Positions 35,109 through 44,022 of a DNA stretch of 64,000 nucleotides are shown here, in pieces. The first letter of the stretch is position 1. Each line of letters begins with the position of its first letter. This DNA is from Dehalococcoidales bacterium. GTDB lineage: Bacteria > Chloroflexota > Dehalococcoidia > Dehalococcoidales > UBA3254. The translations under genes and the position numbers were made by a program. The DNA lies in NCBI GenBank assembly GCA_016926695.1, contig JAFGOB010000011.1, positions 1-64,000 of the forward strand, in the 5' to 3' direction. The notes below the pieces were generated by a model. The model saw only the letters and a program-made list of their open reading frames with translations, did no database searches and was not told the DNA's origin.

Positions 35109-36984
35109 GGGAATCGCCAAAGGAATGGCTTTAACCTTCCGTCATTTATTGCGGCGGCCGGTAACTACCCAGTACCCGGACGAACGCCTGACTATATCAC
35201 GCAGGTCCAGGGGCAATGAATTGATCTGGATGGAGGAGCGCTGCAGCGGCTGCACAACCTGCGCCAGGACATGCCCCCTGGGAGTGATCCATCTCAGGAC
35301 CTCGGGTGAAGGTTATCTGGAAGCGCCGTGCAGTCAGACCTGCCCGGCCCATATTGATATACCCCGTTATGTAAAATATATCGTAGAAGGAAAACCGGCG
35401 GAAGCCCTGGCGGTGATCCGGGAAAAAATCCCCTTCCCGTCTGTCTGCGGGCGGGTCTGTTTCCACCCCTGCGAAAGCAAATGCCAGCGTGCCCAGATCG
35501 ATCAGCCGGTCTCAATACGTGTTTTAAAGCGATGGGCATCCGACCATGATGACGGACGCTGGAAAAAACTATCCAGGAAAGACCCGCCGACCGGGAAAAA
35601 GGCGGCGGTAGTTGGAGGCGGACCGGCTGGACTCACGGCGGCCTATTACCTGGCTAAATTAGGGCACGGCGTAACTGTCTTTGAAGCCCTGCCTGAAGCC
35701 GGGGGCATGATGCGCGTCGGAATTCCGGACTACCGTTTGCCCAAGGACGTTCTGAGAGCGGAGATAGATGAGATCAGTGCCGCCGGAGTGGACATCCGCA
35801 CCAATGTTAGTATCACTTCGCTGGACGATCTCTTCCAGGATGGCTATCAGGCTGTCTTCCTGGCACTGGGCGCCCATGAAGGCATGAAGCTGGGCGTTGA
35901 GGGAGAAAACAGCCCGGGGGTAATCGATTGCGCCACCTTCCTGCGTGAAACAGCCCTGGGCAAAAAAACAGACATAGGGGAAAGAGTAGCGGTAGTGGGC
36001 GGAGGAAACGCAGCTATCGATGCGGCCAGGGTAGCACTCAGGACAGGAGGCAAACAGATAACCATGATCTACCGGCGCACGCGAGCTGAGATGCCGGCCA
36101 ATCCGGAAGAGATCGCCGCAGCCGAGGAAGAAAATATTAATATAGAATACCTGGTTAATCCCACCAGGGTTACCCGGAAGAACAGCAGCCTGGAGATGGA
36201 AATAATTCGTATGCGCCTGGGTGAACCCGACGCCAGCGGCAGGCGACGTCCAGAACCGGTCACGGGAAGCGAATTTACCAGGACATTCGACACCATCATC
36301 GCAGCTATCGGTCAGCATTCAATTATACCCGCGGATTTCAGGGTAGAAACAGGAAAAGGCAGTGTGATCAAAGCGGACGCAAGTACACTGGCCACCTCAC
36401 GCGAAGGAGTCTTCGCGGGCGGAGATGTGCAAAGCGGACCGGACTCGGTTATCGCTGCTATTGCCGCCGGAAGACTGGCCGCTGTCTCTATTGACCGCTA
36501 CCTGGGAGGCAAAGGAGATATCGAAGAAGTCCTGGCAGAGCCCGCCACGAAGGAAAAACCTTTAAGGATAACCGATAAAACAGTGCACCGCCTGCATCCC
36601 GATGAAATACCGCCCGGAGAGAGGGTAAACGGGTTCACTGAAGTTGAAAAACCGCTGACCGAAGAGCTGGCAGTACAGGAGGCCGGGCGCTGTCTGAAAT
36701 GCGATATGGCCTATAAAGTTGAAAACATTGAAGCGGATATGGGATACTGTATTTTCTGCGGTCTGTGCGTTGAAGCCTGCCCGCGTGATGCTCTTTTTAT
36801 GGGTTACGGTTTTGAGCGTGCAAAGTACAGGCGGGGAGAACTGATGCTGGACAAGACTGGTATTTCTATGAGTGAAGACAAAACGAGAAGCGGATTCGCC
36901 CGGCCAGGTATCGAAAAGGAACTCCCTGAACAGACTTTACTGATATACAGGGACAATCACTGGAAACAAAAGAGAGAAAAATGA
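35092..36984 (+). CDS. nuoI: NuoI with inserted GltD-like NAD(P)H oxidoreductase
   Basis: A 630-residue nested fusion. Residues 1-65 are the NuoI start (HYGKGIAKG, RRPVTTQYP) with the first cluster motif at Cys51, 54, 57 and 61. Residues about 78-540 are a full GltD-like module: Fe-S cysteines 80, 84, 119, 123, 127 and 131, FAD motif VVGGGPAG at 173-180, NAD(P) motif VVGGGNAAID at 301-310, YRRTRAEMPA at 327-336 (often NADPH-linked) and FAGGD at 441-445. Residues 541-590 resume NuoI with the second cluster motif at Cys553, 556, 559 and 563 and FMGYGFERAKYRR. No NuoE, F or G is in the operon, so this module could be the electron input. The TTG start overlaps nuoH. Confidence 0.93.
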   Translation: MDHYGKGIAKGMALTFRHLLRRPVTTQYPDERLTISRRSRGNELIWMEERCSGCTTCARTCPLGVIHLRTSGEGYLEAPCSQTCPAHIDIPRYVKYIVEGKPAEALAVIREKIPFPSVCGRVCFHPCESKCQRAQIDQPVSIRVLKRWASDHDDGRWKKLSRKDPPTGKKAAVVGGGPAGLTAAYYLAKLGHGVTVFEALPEAGGMMRVGIPDYRLPKDVLRAEIDEISAAGVDIRTNVSITSLDDLFQDGYQAVFLALGAHEGMKLGVEGENSPGVIDCATFLRETALGKKTDIGERVAVVGGGNAAIDAARVALRTGGKQITMIYRRTRAEMPANPEEIAAAEEENINIEYLVNPTRVTRKNSSLEMEIIRMRLGEPDASGRRRPEPVTGSEFTRTFDTIIAAIGQHSIIPADFRVETGKGSVIKADASTLATSREGVFAGGDVQSGPDSVIAAIAAGRLAAVSIDRYLGGKGDIEEVLAEPATKEKPLRITDKTVHRLHPDEIPPGERVNGFTEVEKPLTEELAVQEAGRCLKCDMAYKVENIEADMGYCIFCGLCVEACPRDALFMGYGFERAKYRRGELMLDKTGISMSEDKTRSGFARPGIEKELPEQTLLIYRDNHWKQKREK

Positions 36985-37056
36985 AGCCGGTCTGCCCGTG
37001 ATTTCAGCAGCGGTCTCCGGCAGTAAATAAAAACGCTCGTAGTTAAAAGGCAAAAT

Positions 37057-37545
37057 ATGGCATTACAAGTGGTTTTCTGGATTTTAGCGGTAATCGGAGT
37101 AATATCCGCCCTTTCGGTGGTATTGCTCAGGGATGTATTCAGAGCGGCCCTGGCCCTTATCATGTGCTTCCTGGCTGTCGCCGGGATCTTCGTCACATTA
37201 AGCGCCGATTTTCTGGCGGTAGTCCAGATACTTATTTACGTCGGGGCTGTATCCGTGCTGATAATCCTGGCTGTCATGATGACCAAGGAAATCAAACAGG
37301 GCAGTCTGAATAACAAGCTGACAATACCGGCCTTCATCGTGGCCGGGTTGTTCCTGGCTGTACTGTTATACTCCGTTCTGACCACCTCCTGGAGCACTGT
37401 CGGAGGTCTGCCGCCGGATGGCACCACCGAAAACCTGGCCCTCAAACTGTTCGATGAGAACGGTTTTATCTTGCCGGTAGAAATAGCAGCCATGCTGATT
37501 CTGGCCTCCATCCTGGGGGCCATCACCCTGGTGAGGGAGAAATAA
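37057..37545 (+). CDS. nuoJ: NADH-quinone oxidoreductase subunit J
   Basis: A 162-residue membrane subunit with five helices, including the conserved third helix region (ADFLAVVQILIYVGAVSVLI) with its pi-bulge residues. Separated from the nuoI fusion by 72 nt with a small GC hairpin; AAAGG precedes the ATG. Stop and nuoK start are 1 nt apart. Confidence 0.93.
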   Translation: MALQVVFWILAVIGVISALSVVLLRDVFRAALALIMCFLAVAGIFVTLSADFLAVVQILIYVGAVSVLIILAVMMTKEIKQGSLNNKLTIPAFIVAGLFLAVLLYSVLTTSWSTVGGLPPDGTTENLALKLFDENGFILPVEIAAMLILASILGAITLVREK

Positions 37546-37546
37546 A

Positions 37547-37858
37547 ATGACGATAACTTTGGGCCATTACCTGGCGCTGTCATCCATAATGTTTTCGATC
37601 GGGCTGTTCGGCGTGCTGACAAAAAGAAACGCTATCATAATCCTCATGTGCATCGAAATAATGCTTAATGCGGTCAATATAGCTATGGTAGCTTTTTCGC
37701 GCTTTATGACCCCGGTTGAGATAACCGGCCAGGTCTTTGCCCTCTTTATCCTGGTGGTGGCGGCTGCCGAAGCAGCCGTGGGAGTGGGAATAATCATGGC
37801 CCTCTTCCGCAGCCGGGGCAGCATCCACAGTACGGATATTAATCTGATGAAGTGGTAA
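37547..37858 (+). CDS. nuoK: NADH-quinone oxidoreductase subunit K
   Basis: A 103-residue three-helix subunit with the two conserved membrane glutamates (in MCIEIMLNAVNI and AAAEAAVGVGI) of the proton path. Normal length. Confidence 0.95.
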   Translation: MTITLGHYLALSSIMFSIGLFGVLTKRNAIIILMCIEIMLNAVNIAMVAFSRFMTPVEITGQVFALFILVVAAAEAAVGVGIIMALFRSRGSIHSTDINLMKW

Positions 37859-37861
37859 AAA

Positions 37862-38044
37862 ATGTGGGTTGATATTAAAAAAGAGAACAGCCTGACGGCA
37901 GCCAGGAAGTGGAAAGAGCTATTTGAAGAGGAAGGAATTCCAACCCTGATCCTGCCGCCAAAAGGAGAAGAAAACGGGACCTACCGCGTGCTGGTACCAG
38001 GGGACAAGGAACATTTGATTCAAGAGGTATTAAGAAAGAATTGA
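37862..38044 (+). CDS. 60-residue protein within the nuo operon
   Basis: A small soluble protein between nuoK and nuoL, in frame and tightly packed (3 nt after nuoK; the stop overlaps the nuoL ATG as TGATG). It has SLTAARKWKELFEEEGIPT and a C-terminal VPGDKEHLIQEVLRKN. The pattern resembles DUF2007-type small proteins (a ferredoxin-like beta-alpha-beta fold). No function known; the position suggests complex I assembly or regulation. Confidence 0.75.
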   Translation: MWVDIKKENSLTAARKWKELFEEEGIPTLILPPKGEENGTYRVLVPGDKEHLIQEVLRKN

Positions 38045-39954
38045 TGCCGTACCAACTTGTCTGGCTGATATTGTTCCTGCCGCTGATTTCCTTTGTCCTG
38101 ATTTCGCTCGTTATCAGACCTTTTGTCAAAGCTGAAAGCAAGGTCGCAGGTTATATTACAATCGCCGCTATCGGCGGTTCACTGGCGTTATCCATCTGGG
38201 CGCTGGCGGCTATCATGGGAGAGCCGGAACACCGGCTCGATATACCCGCCGTTCCCTGGTTGAACATAGGCGGCCTGTCGTTCAGCCTGGGAATATTGAT
38301 GGACTCGCTGACGGCGATCATGCTGATAGTCGTAAATACCGTCAGCCTGATGGTACAGATATATTCCCAGGGCTATATGCGGGGCGATCCGGGGTATCAC
38401 CGCTATTACGCCTTTATGTCCCTGTTCACCACCTCTATGCTGGGACTGGTCCTTTCGAGCAGTTTGCTGATGATGTTCGTCTTCTGGGAAATGGTAGGGC
38501 TATGCTCATACCTGCTGATAGGATTCTGGTTTCAGCGGCCGTCAGCCGCCAATGCAGCCAAGAAGGCTTTTATCGTTACCCGGCTGGGAGATTTCGGTTT
38601 TCTGGCGGCAGTGCTGATACTCTATACCAATACCGGTACGTTCGATATTGAACGGCTGAGAGAAATGGCCGTAGCCGGAACTCTGGCAGGAACGGTACTG
38701 ACCTGGGCCGCCATCGGTATATTCGCCGGAGCGGCCGGCAAGTCCGCCCAGTTCCCGCTGCATGTCTGGCTGCCCGACGCTATGGAAGGTCCTACCCCCG
38801 TCAGCGCACTGATACATGCAGCTACCATGGTAGCTGCCGGTGTTTTCCTGGTGGCCAGAACACTGCCTCTCTTCGAACATTCCGCATCTGCCCTCAACAC
38901 CGTGGCCGCTATCGGCGGTTTTACCGCCATATTCGCGGCTTCCATGGGGCTGGTGATGAACGATATCAAGCGCGTACTGGCCTATTCAACCGTCAGCCAG
39001 CTTGGTTACATGATGCTGGGACTGGCAGGGGGTGGAGTGGCAATCGGTATGTTCCATCTCTTCAATCACGCCTTTTTCAAAGCCCTGCTTTTCCTGGGCG
39101 CAGGAAGCGTCAATCACGCCACCGGCACCTTCGATATGCGTCAGATGGGAGGTCTGCGCAAGGTAATGCCCTGGACCTACGGCCTGTTCGTGATAGGCTC
39201 ATTGAGCCTTTCAGGCATCTGGCCTCTGGCCGGTTTCTGGAGTAAGGATGAAATACTGGCTTCAGCGTGGGATTTTAACAAACTCCTTTTCGTACTGGCC
39301 ATGATTACCGTCTTTATGACGGCTTTTTATATGTTCCGGGCTGTCTTCATGACCTTTGGCGGAGAGCTTAAAACGAATCCCGACCACAATCCCGCAGAAG
39401 GTCACAGCCGTCCTCACGAGTCTCCGCCGGTAATGATTGTTCCCATGCTGGTGCTGGGAGTGCTGGCGGTCGTATCCGGTTTCTGGAACGCCGGCGGTCA
39501 TTTTGACTCTTTTATGGGAGAAGAAGGAGCAACAGGGGCCTTATTTAACTCGCTATTCACTGTTTTCAATCATCCTCTGCCCTGGATCGGTCTGTGCATC
39601 GCTGCACTGGGTATTTTACTGGCCTGGTTGATGTACAGCTCGAAGTGGGTCTCACCCCAGAAAATCGGGAATCTGTTTAAACCCCTGTACAGTCTGTTCC
39701 TGAACAAATACTGGATCGATACACTATATGAAAAAATAATCGTCAACGCAGCCCTGCTGAACGGGCTTTTCACCCGGTTCCAGTGGTTCGACAGCAGCGC
39801 AATAGACGGGACGGCCAATGGAATAGCTGCTGTTACGGACAAGGGCGGAAAAGCCCTCCGATTGATGCAGAACGGTCAACTTCAGCTTTACGCTTTGACC
39901 ATCGCCGCCGGTATTGTGGCTATCGTGGTCTGCGTTTTTATATTCGGAAAATAA
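38044..39954 (+). CDS. nuoL: NADH-quinone oxidoreductase subunit L
   Basis: A 636-residue antiporter-like subunit at the tip of the membrane arm, with the long C-terminal lateral helix region. Landmarks are FFWEMVGLCSYLLIGFW-like (VFWEMVGLCSYLLIGFW), KSAQFPLHVWLPDAMEGPTP and the transmembrane Lys/His (STVSQLGYMMLGL; FNHAFFKALLFLGAGS). The ATG overlaps the stop of the small gene; the ribosome-binding site is weak, which fits coupled translation. Confidence 0.96.
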   Translation: MPYQLVWLILFLPLISFVLISLVIRPFVKAESKVAGYITIAAIGGSLALSIWALAAIMGEPEHRLDIPAVPWLNIGGLSFSLGILMDSLTAIMLIVVNTVSLMVQIYSQGYMRGDPGYHRYYAFMSLFTTSMLGLVLSSSLLMMFVFWEMVGLCSYLLIGFWFQRPSAANAAKKAFIVTRLGDFGFLAAVLILYTNTGTFDIERLREMAVAGTLAGTVLTWAAIGIFAGAAGKSAQFPLHVWLPDAMEGPTPVSALIHAATMVAAGVFLVARTLPLFEHSASALNTVAAIGGFTAIFAASMGLVMNDIKRVLAYSTVSQLGYMMLGLAGGGVAIGMFHLFNHAFFKALLFLGAGSVNHATGTFDMRQMGGLRKVMPWTYGLFVIGSLSLSGIWPLAGFWSKDEILASAWDFNKLLFVLAMITVFMTAFYMFRAVFMTFGGELKTNPDHNPAEGHSRPHESPPVMIVPMLVLGVLAVVSGFWNAGGHFDSFMGEEGATGALFNSLFTVFNHPLPWIGLCIAALGILLAWLMYSSKWVSPQKIGNLFKPLYSLFLNKYWIDTLYEKIIVNAALLNGLFTRFQWFDSSAIDGTANGIAAVTDKGGKALRLMQNGQLQLYALTIAAGIVAIVVCVFIFGK

Positions 39955-39969
39955 ACGGAGTAACGGGAT

Positions 39970-41454
39970 TTGGGATATCTTAGTGCTATAATATTTCTAC
40001 CGGTGATCGGGGCCATCCTGATTGCGCTGATACCTGGTCTTTCCGAAAAGAATATCAAACGCACAGCCGCTCTCTTCACCTTCGTTCCCCTGGCGCTGGC
40101 GGTGTATATCTTTGTCATGTTCGAACGCTCGCAGTGCTTTAGCGGAGCGATACAGTTCGAAGAAAATATTTCATGGATCCCGGCTATCAACGCCTCTTAT
40201 CATCTGGGTGTGGACGGCCTAAGCCTGCCGCTGGTATTGTTGATGGCCGTACTGGGTTTCCTGGTAGTACTGATCTCATGGAAAGTCAACCTGAGAGTGC
40301 GCGAATACTTCGCATGGCTACTGCTGCTGGAAACAAGCATCCTGGGAGTTTTCACTTCACTGGACCTGCTGTTATTCTTCCTTTTCTGGGAAATAGAGAT
40401 CGTGCCGATGTATTTCCTGATCTCTATCTGGGGTACAGGCCGCCGCAGCTATTCGGCCATCAAATACGTGATATTTACGCTGGCCGGCAGTGCTTTCATG
40501 CTGGCCGGAATATTGTGCCTGTATTTCATTACAGGCAGCCTGGACATGATGGAAATCGCCCGCAGCGGGCCCAGCGGAACAACTGCCGCCATCCCGCTGA
40601 CCGCGGTCTTTTTCCTGCTCATTATAGGTTTTGCTGTCAAACTGCCGGTCTTCCCCCTGCATACATGGCTGCCTGATGCTCACACAGACGCACCTACGGG
40701 CGTCAGTGTCGTCCTGGCAGGCGCGCTGCTTAAAATGGGAGGCTATGGGATGATCCGGGTCTGCGTCAGCATTTTCCCGGAGACAGCCAGGAACTACGCT
40801 CCTTTATTTATAATACTGGCGGTCATCGGCATCATCTATGGCGCGGCAGTGACGCTCAGGCAGACCGATCTGAAACGGCTGATCGCTTACAGCAGCGTAA
40901 GCCATATGGGCTATGTCCTGCTGGGTATCTTCGCTCTGGGAGATGTCAGCCTGACGGGCGCCAGTTTACAGATGTTCAGCCATGGAATCGTCACGGGACT
41001 GCTTTTTGCCATGGCCGGTCTGGTGATGCACAACAGCGGGGAACGCGACTTGCGCCAGCTCGGCGGGCTGGCCAAACAAATTCCGCTGATCGCCGTGATA
41101 TTTTCCATCGCCGGTCTGGCCTCACTGGGACTGCCGTTGACCAGCGGATTTGCGGCCGAATTCCTGGTCTTCCTGGGCAGCTACTCATCCTCTGTCGTGC
41201 CGGGAATAAAAGTCTATACGTTGATATGCATCCTGGGTGTCGTGCTGGCCGCGGGCTATAATCTCTGGATGCTTCAGAGGGTGTTTTTCGGCCCTGCCCT
41301 GAACAAGTTTGACAGCGTTAAAGACGCGGACAAGATGGAGATGGTCTACATGTTCGCGCTGGTGGCCCTGATATTGCTGGTCGGTATCTACCCGGCCGTT
41401 TTAACCGATGTGATACAATCCGGGATCATGCCCGTGGCAAATATGTTTCCATAG
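39970..41454 (+). CDS. nuoM: NADH-quinone oxidoreductase subunit M
   Basis: A 494-residue antiporter-like proton-pumping subunit. It contains the key Glu in FFLFWEIEIVPMYFLI, KLPVFPLHTWLPDAHTDAPT and YSSVSHMGYVLLG. TTG start with GGAG upstream. In one operon with nuoL and nuoN. Confidence 0.96.
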   Translation: MGYLSAIIFLPVIGAILIALIPGLSEKNIKRTAALFTFVPLALAVYIFVMFERSQCFSGAIQFEENISWIPAINASYHLGVDGLSLPLVLLMAVLGFLVVLISWKVNLRVREYFAWLLLLETSILGVFTSLDLLLFFLFWEIEIVPMYFLISIWGTGRRSYSAIKYVIFTLAGSAFMLAGILCLYFITGSLDMMEIARSGPSGTTAAIPLTAVFFLLIIGFAVKLPVFPLHTWLPDAHTDAPTGVSVVLAGALLKMGGYGMIRVCVSIFPETARNYAPLFIILAVIGIIYGAAVTLRQTDLKRLIAYSSVSHMGYVLLGIFALGDVSLTGASLQMFSHGIVTGLLFAMAGLVMHNSGERDLRQLGGLAKQIPLIAVIFSIAGLASLGLPLTSGFAAEFLVFLGSYSSSVVPGIKVYTLICILGVVLAAGYNLWMLQRVFFGPALNKFDSVKDADKMEMVYMFALVALILLVGIYPAVLTDVIQSGIMPVANMFP

Positions 41455-41465
41455 AGGAGTATTGA

Positions 41466-42923
41466 TTGAATCTTTTCCTCTTTTCACCTGAAATCAGTCT
41501 GGTCTGCTTTGCAGTACTGGTAATACTGGTTGATCTGTTCATCCGGCAGAAGGGCTGGCTGGCGGTCCTCAGCATCGTAGGCCTGCTGGTCTCAGCTACG
41601 CTGTCTTCGGTGATATGGAACGGGACGGAACAAGCCCTCTTCAACGGAATGCTGGCGGTTGACAATTACGCGGTATTCTTCAAACTGCTTTTCGCGGGCA
41701 TCGCTATCCTGGTAATCCTGGCATCCTCCGATTATATATCCCGCTTCCGCCGGTTCCAGGGTGAATTCTATGCCCTTATACTCCTCTCTACGCTGGGCAT
41801 GATGCTGATGGCATCCACCACTGAACTGATCTCTCTCTTTGTCTCTCTGGAGCTTGTCAACCTGTCCCTCTATGCACTGGTGGGCTTTTTGAAAGAAGAA
41901 AAGTCTGGGGAGGCTTCTCTGAAATACCTGCTGCTGAGCGCTGTTGCTTCAGCCATCCTGCTCTTCGGTATGGCCCTGGTCTTTGGCTTAACCGGTAAGA
42001 CACAGCTTGGTGATATCGCCCGATCCATACAGGCTATTTCCTCGACTGAAGTGCTGGAGAACCCTGCCCTTATACTGGGCATCCTGATGATGCTGGCCGG
42101 ATTCGGATTCAAGATCGCCATGGTGCCCCTGCACATGTGGGTCCCGGATGTTTACGAAGGAGCGCCTACTCCGGTTACGGCTTATCTATCGGTAGGCAGC
42201 AAGTCAGCCGGCTTCGCGATTATTTTGCGGGTTTTCTACTCGGCATTTTCATTACCCCAGAACATCAGCCTTGACTGGGGGCTGGTGCTGGCTATTCTGG
42301 CGGCACTATCCATGACGGCGGGAAATGTGATAGCCCTCCAGCAGGAGAATATCAAGCGAATGCTGGGTTACTCCAGCATCGCCCAGGCCGGGTATATTCT
42401 GGTCGGAATGGCTGCCGTAGCATTATCGCCCGTGTCCTCAACAGCCGCTCAAAGCAGCATTCTTTTCTTCCTGGCCGCTTATTCCCTGACCAACCTGGGA
42501 GCTTTTATTGCTATCATCGCTATTTCCAATAAAATAAACAGCGACGAAATAAAGGGATTCTCAGGGATGGGAAAACGCTCTCCCCTGACCGCCATAGCAC
42601 TGACGCTGTGCCTGATTTCTCTGATAGGGCTGCCGCCGGCAGCCGGTTTTATGGCCAAGTTCTATATATTCAGCACGGCGGTACAGTATGACCTGCTCTG
42701 GCTGGTCGTGGTGGCCGTTATCAACAGCGTAATATCGGCTTATTACTATCTCAGGGTAGTCAAGGTTATGTGGATGGACCAACCAGCTTCTACAGAAAAT
42801 ATTGAGGCTTCATCAAGGCTTAGACTGGCCCTTTTCCTCTGCTGTCTGGGGGTACTTCTTTTCTTCTTTGTCCCCGACTCTCTGATGCAAGTGGCCGGAC
42901 TGGCTAAAATGCTGGGATTATAG
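41466..42923 (+). CDS. nuoN: NADH-quinone oxidoreductase subunit N
   Basis: A 485-residue third antiporter-like subunit and last gene of the nuo operon. Landmarks are SLELVNLSLYALVGFLK, KIAMVPLHMWVPDVYEGAPT and GYSSIAQAGYILVG. TTG start preceded by GAGGAG. No strong terminator is seen before argF. Confidence 0.96.
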   Translation: MNLFLFSPEISLVCFAVLVILVDLFIRQKGWLAVLSIVGLLVSATLSSVIWNGTEQALFNGMLAVDNYAVFFKLLFAGIAILVILASSDYISRFRRFQGEFYALILLSTLGMMLMASTTELISLFVSLELVNLSLYALVGFLKEEKSGEASLKYLLLSAVASAILLFGMALVFGLTGKTQLGDIARSIQAISSTEVLENPALILGILMMLAGFGFKIAMVPLHMWVPDVYEGAPTPVTAYLSVGSKSAGFAIILRVFYSAFSLPQNISLDWGLVLAILAALSMTAGNVIALQQENIKRMLGYSSIAQAGYILVGMAAVALSPVSSTAAQSSILFFLAAYSLTNLGAFIAIIAISNKINSDEIKGFSGMGKRSPLTAIALTLCLISLIGLPPAAGFMAKFYIFSTAVQYDLLWLVVVAVINSVISAYYYLRVVKVMWMDQPASTENIEASSRLRLALFLCCLGVLLFFFVPDSLMQVAGLAKMLGL

Positions 42924-43034
42924 TATATAGTTGCTAAAATCCGGTCATACTGCTACTATTAAAGCTTGTCAGGCGGTCGATTTGCGGAGTCGCCGATAAT
43001 ATTTTTACGAGTGATTATCCCGCAGGAGGTTACT

Positions 43035-43976
43035 TTGCAAGGAAAAGACTTACTTTCTATTACGGATCTCAGCAGCGAAGAGATTAATGTCATTCTCTCC
43101 GATGCTCTGGATATGAAATTGGATAAGTGGCGTACGATTCTGGAAAGAAAAACCCTGGCCCTGATTTTTGAAAAGCCTTCGCTGCGGACCAGGGTCAGTT
43201 TTGAAGTAGCTATGAAACAACTGGGAGGCCAGGCAATATACCTTTCCCCGGCGGAGGTAGGCCTGGGGAAAAGAGAAACCGCCCGGGATATATCAGGCGT
43301 GCTCTGTCGCTATGTGGATGCGATTGCAGCACGTACCTATTCACACAGGACGACACAGGAGCTTGCCGAATACGCCGATATTCCCGTTATAAATGCCCTC
43401 GACGATGTCGAGCACCCCTGCCAGGCCCTGGCGGACCTAATGACCATTATTGAGAAGAAAGGTGATTTGAAAGGTCTTAAGGTAGCCTATATCGGTGACG
43501 GAAACAACGTGGCCAACAGCCTGATGCTGGCCTGTACTGCCATGGGTGTGGATTTCAGCATCGCTTCACCCTCCGGCTATAAAATAGCCCCTGATATTCT
43601 TCAAACAGCCGGAGAATACGGTATCAATAGCGGGGCAGAGGTATTTTGCACCGATCAACCCCTGGAGGCGGTTGAATATGCCGATGTGGTCTATACTGAT
43701 GTCTGGACAAGCATGGGACAGGAAGAAGAGTCCGGAAAACGCCTCCAGGCCTTCGCCGGCTACAGGATCACCCAGGAAGTGATGGACGGCGCCAAGGAAG
43801 ATGCGATATTCATGCATCCCCTTCCAGCCCATCATGGGGAAGAGGTGACTGATGAGATACTTTACAGCCCGTCATCGGTAGTGTTCGACCAGGCTGAGAA
43901 CCGGCTGTATGTTCAGAAGGCCCTTCTGGCCGAAATGCTAGGGGGACTGGATATCTATTTAAGAAGACATAAGTAG
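43035..43976 (+). CDS. argF: Ornithine carbamoyltransferase
   Basis: About 314 residues, forming citrulline from ornithine and carbamoyl phosphate in arginine synthesis. The carbamoyl-phosphate motif is FEKPSLRTRVSFE, with DDVEHPCQALADLMT and the ornithine SMG loop DVWTSMGQEEE. The usual HCLPA active-site motif reads HPLPAHHGEEVTDE, so the cysteine that contacts ornithine is replaced by proline, as in aspartate carbamoyltransferases. The SMG loop still favours ornithine. The TTG at 43035 is chosen with AGGAGG 6 nt upstream; the frame open from 42966 has no signal. Confidence 0.92.
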   Translation: MQGKDLLSITDLSSEEINVILSDALDMKLDKWRTILERKTLALIFEKPSLRTRVSFEVAMKQLGGQAIYLSPAEVGLGKRETARDISGVLCRYVDAIAARTYSHRTTQELAEYADIPVINALDDVEHPCQALADLMTIIEKKGDLKGLKVAYIGDGNNVANSLMLACTAMGVDFSIASPSGYKIAPDILQTAGEYGINSGAEVFCTDQPLEAVEYADVVYTDVWTSMGQEEESGKRLQAFAGYRITQEVMDGAKEDAIFMHPLPAHHGEEVTDEILYSPSSVVFDQAENRLYVQKALLAEMLGGLDIYLRRHK

Positions 43977-44022
43977 CTATGAAAATATTTTTTCCACAAA
44001 TATTTCTAAAGGTTCAGAATAA

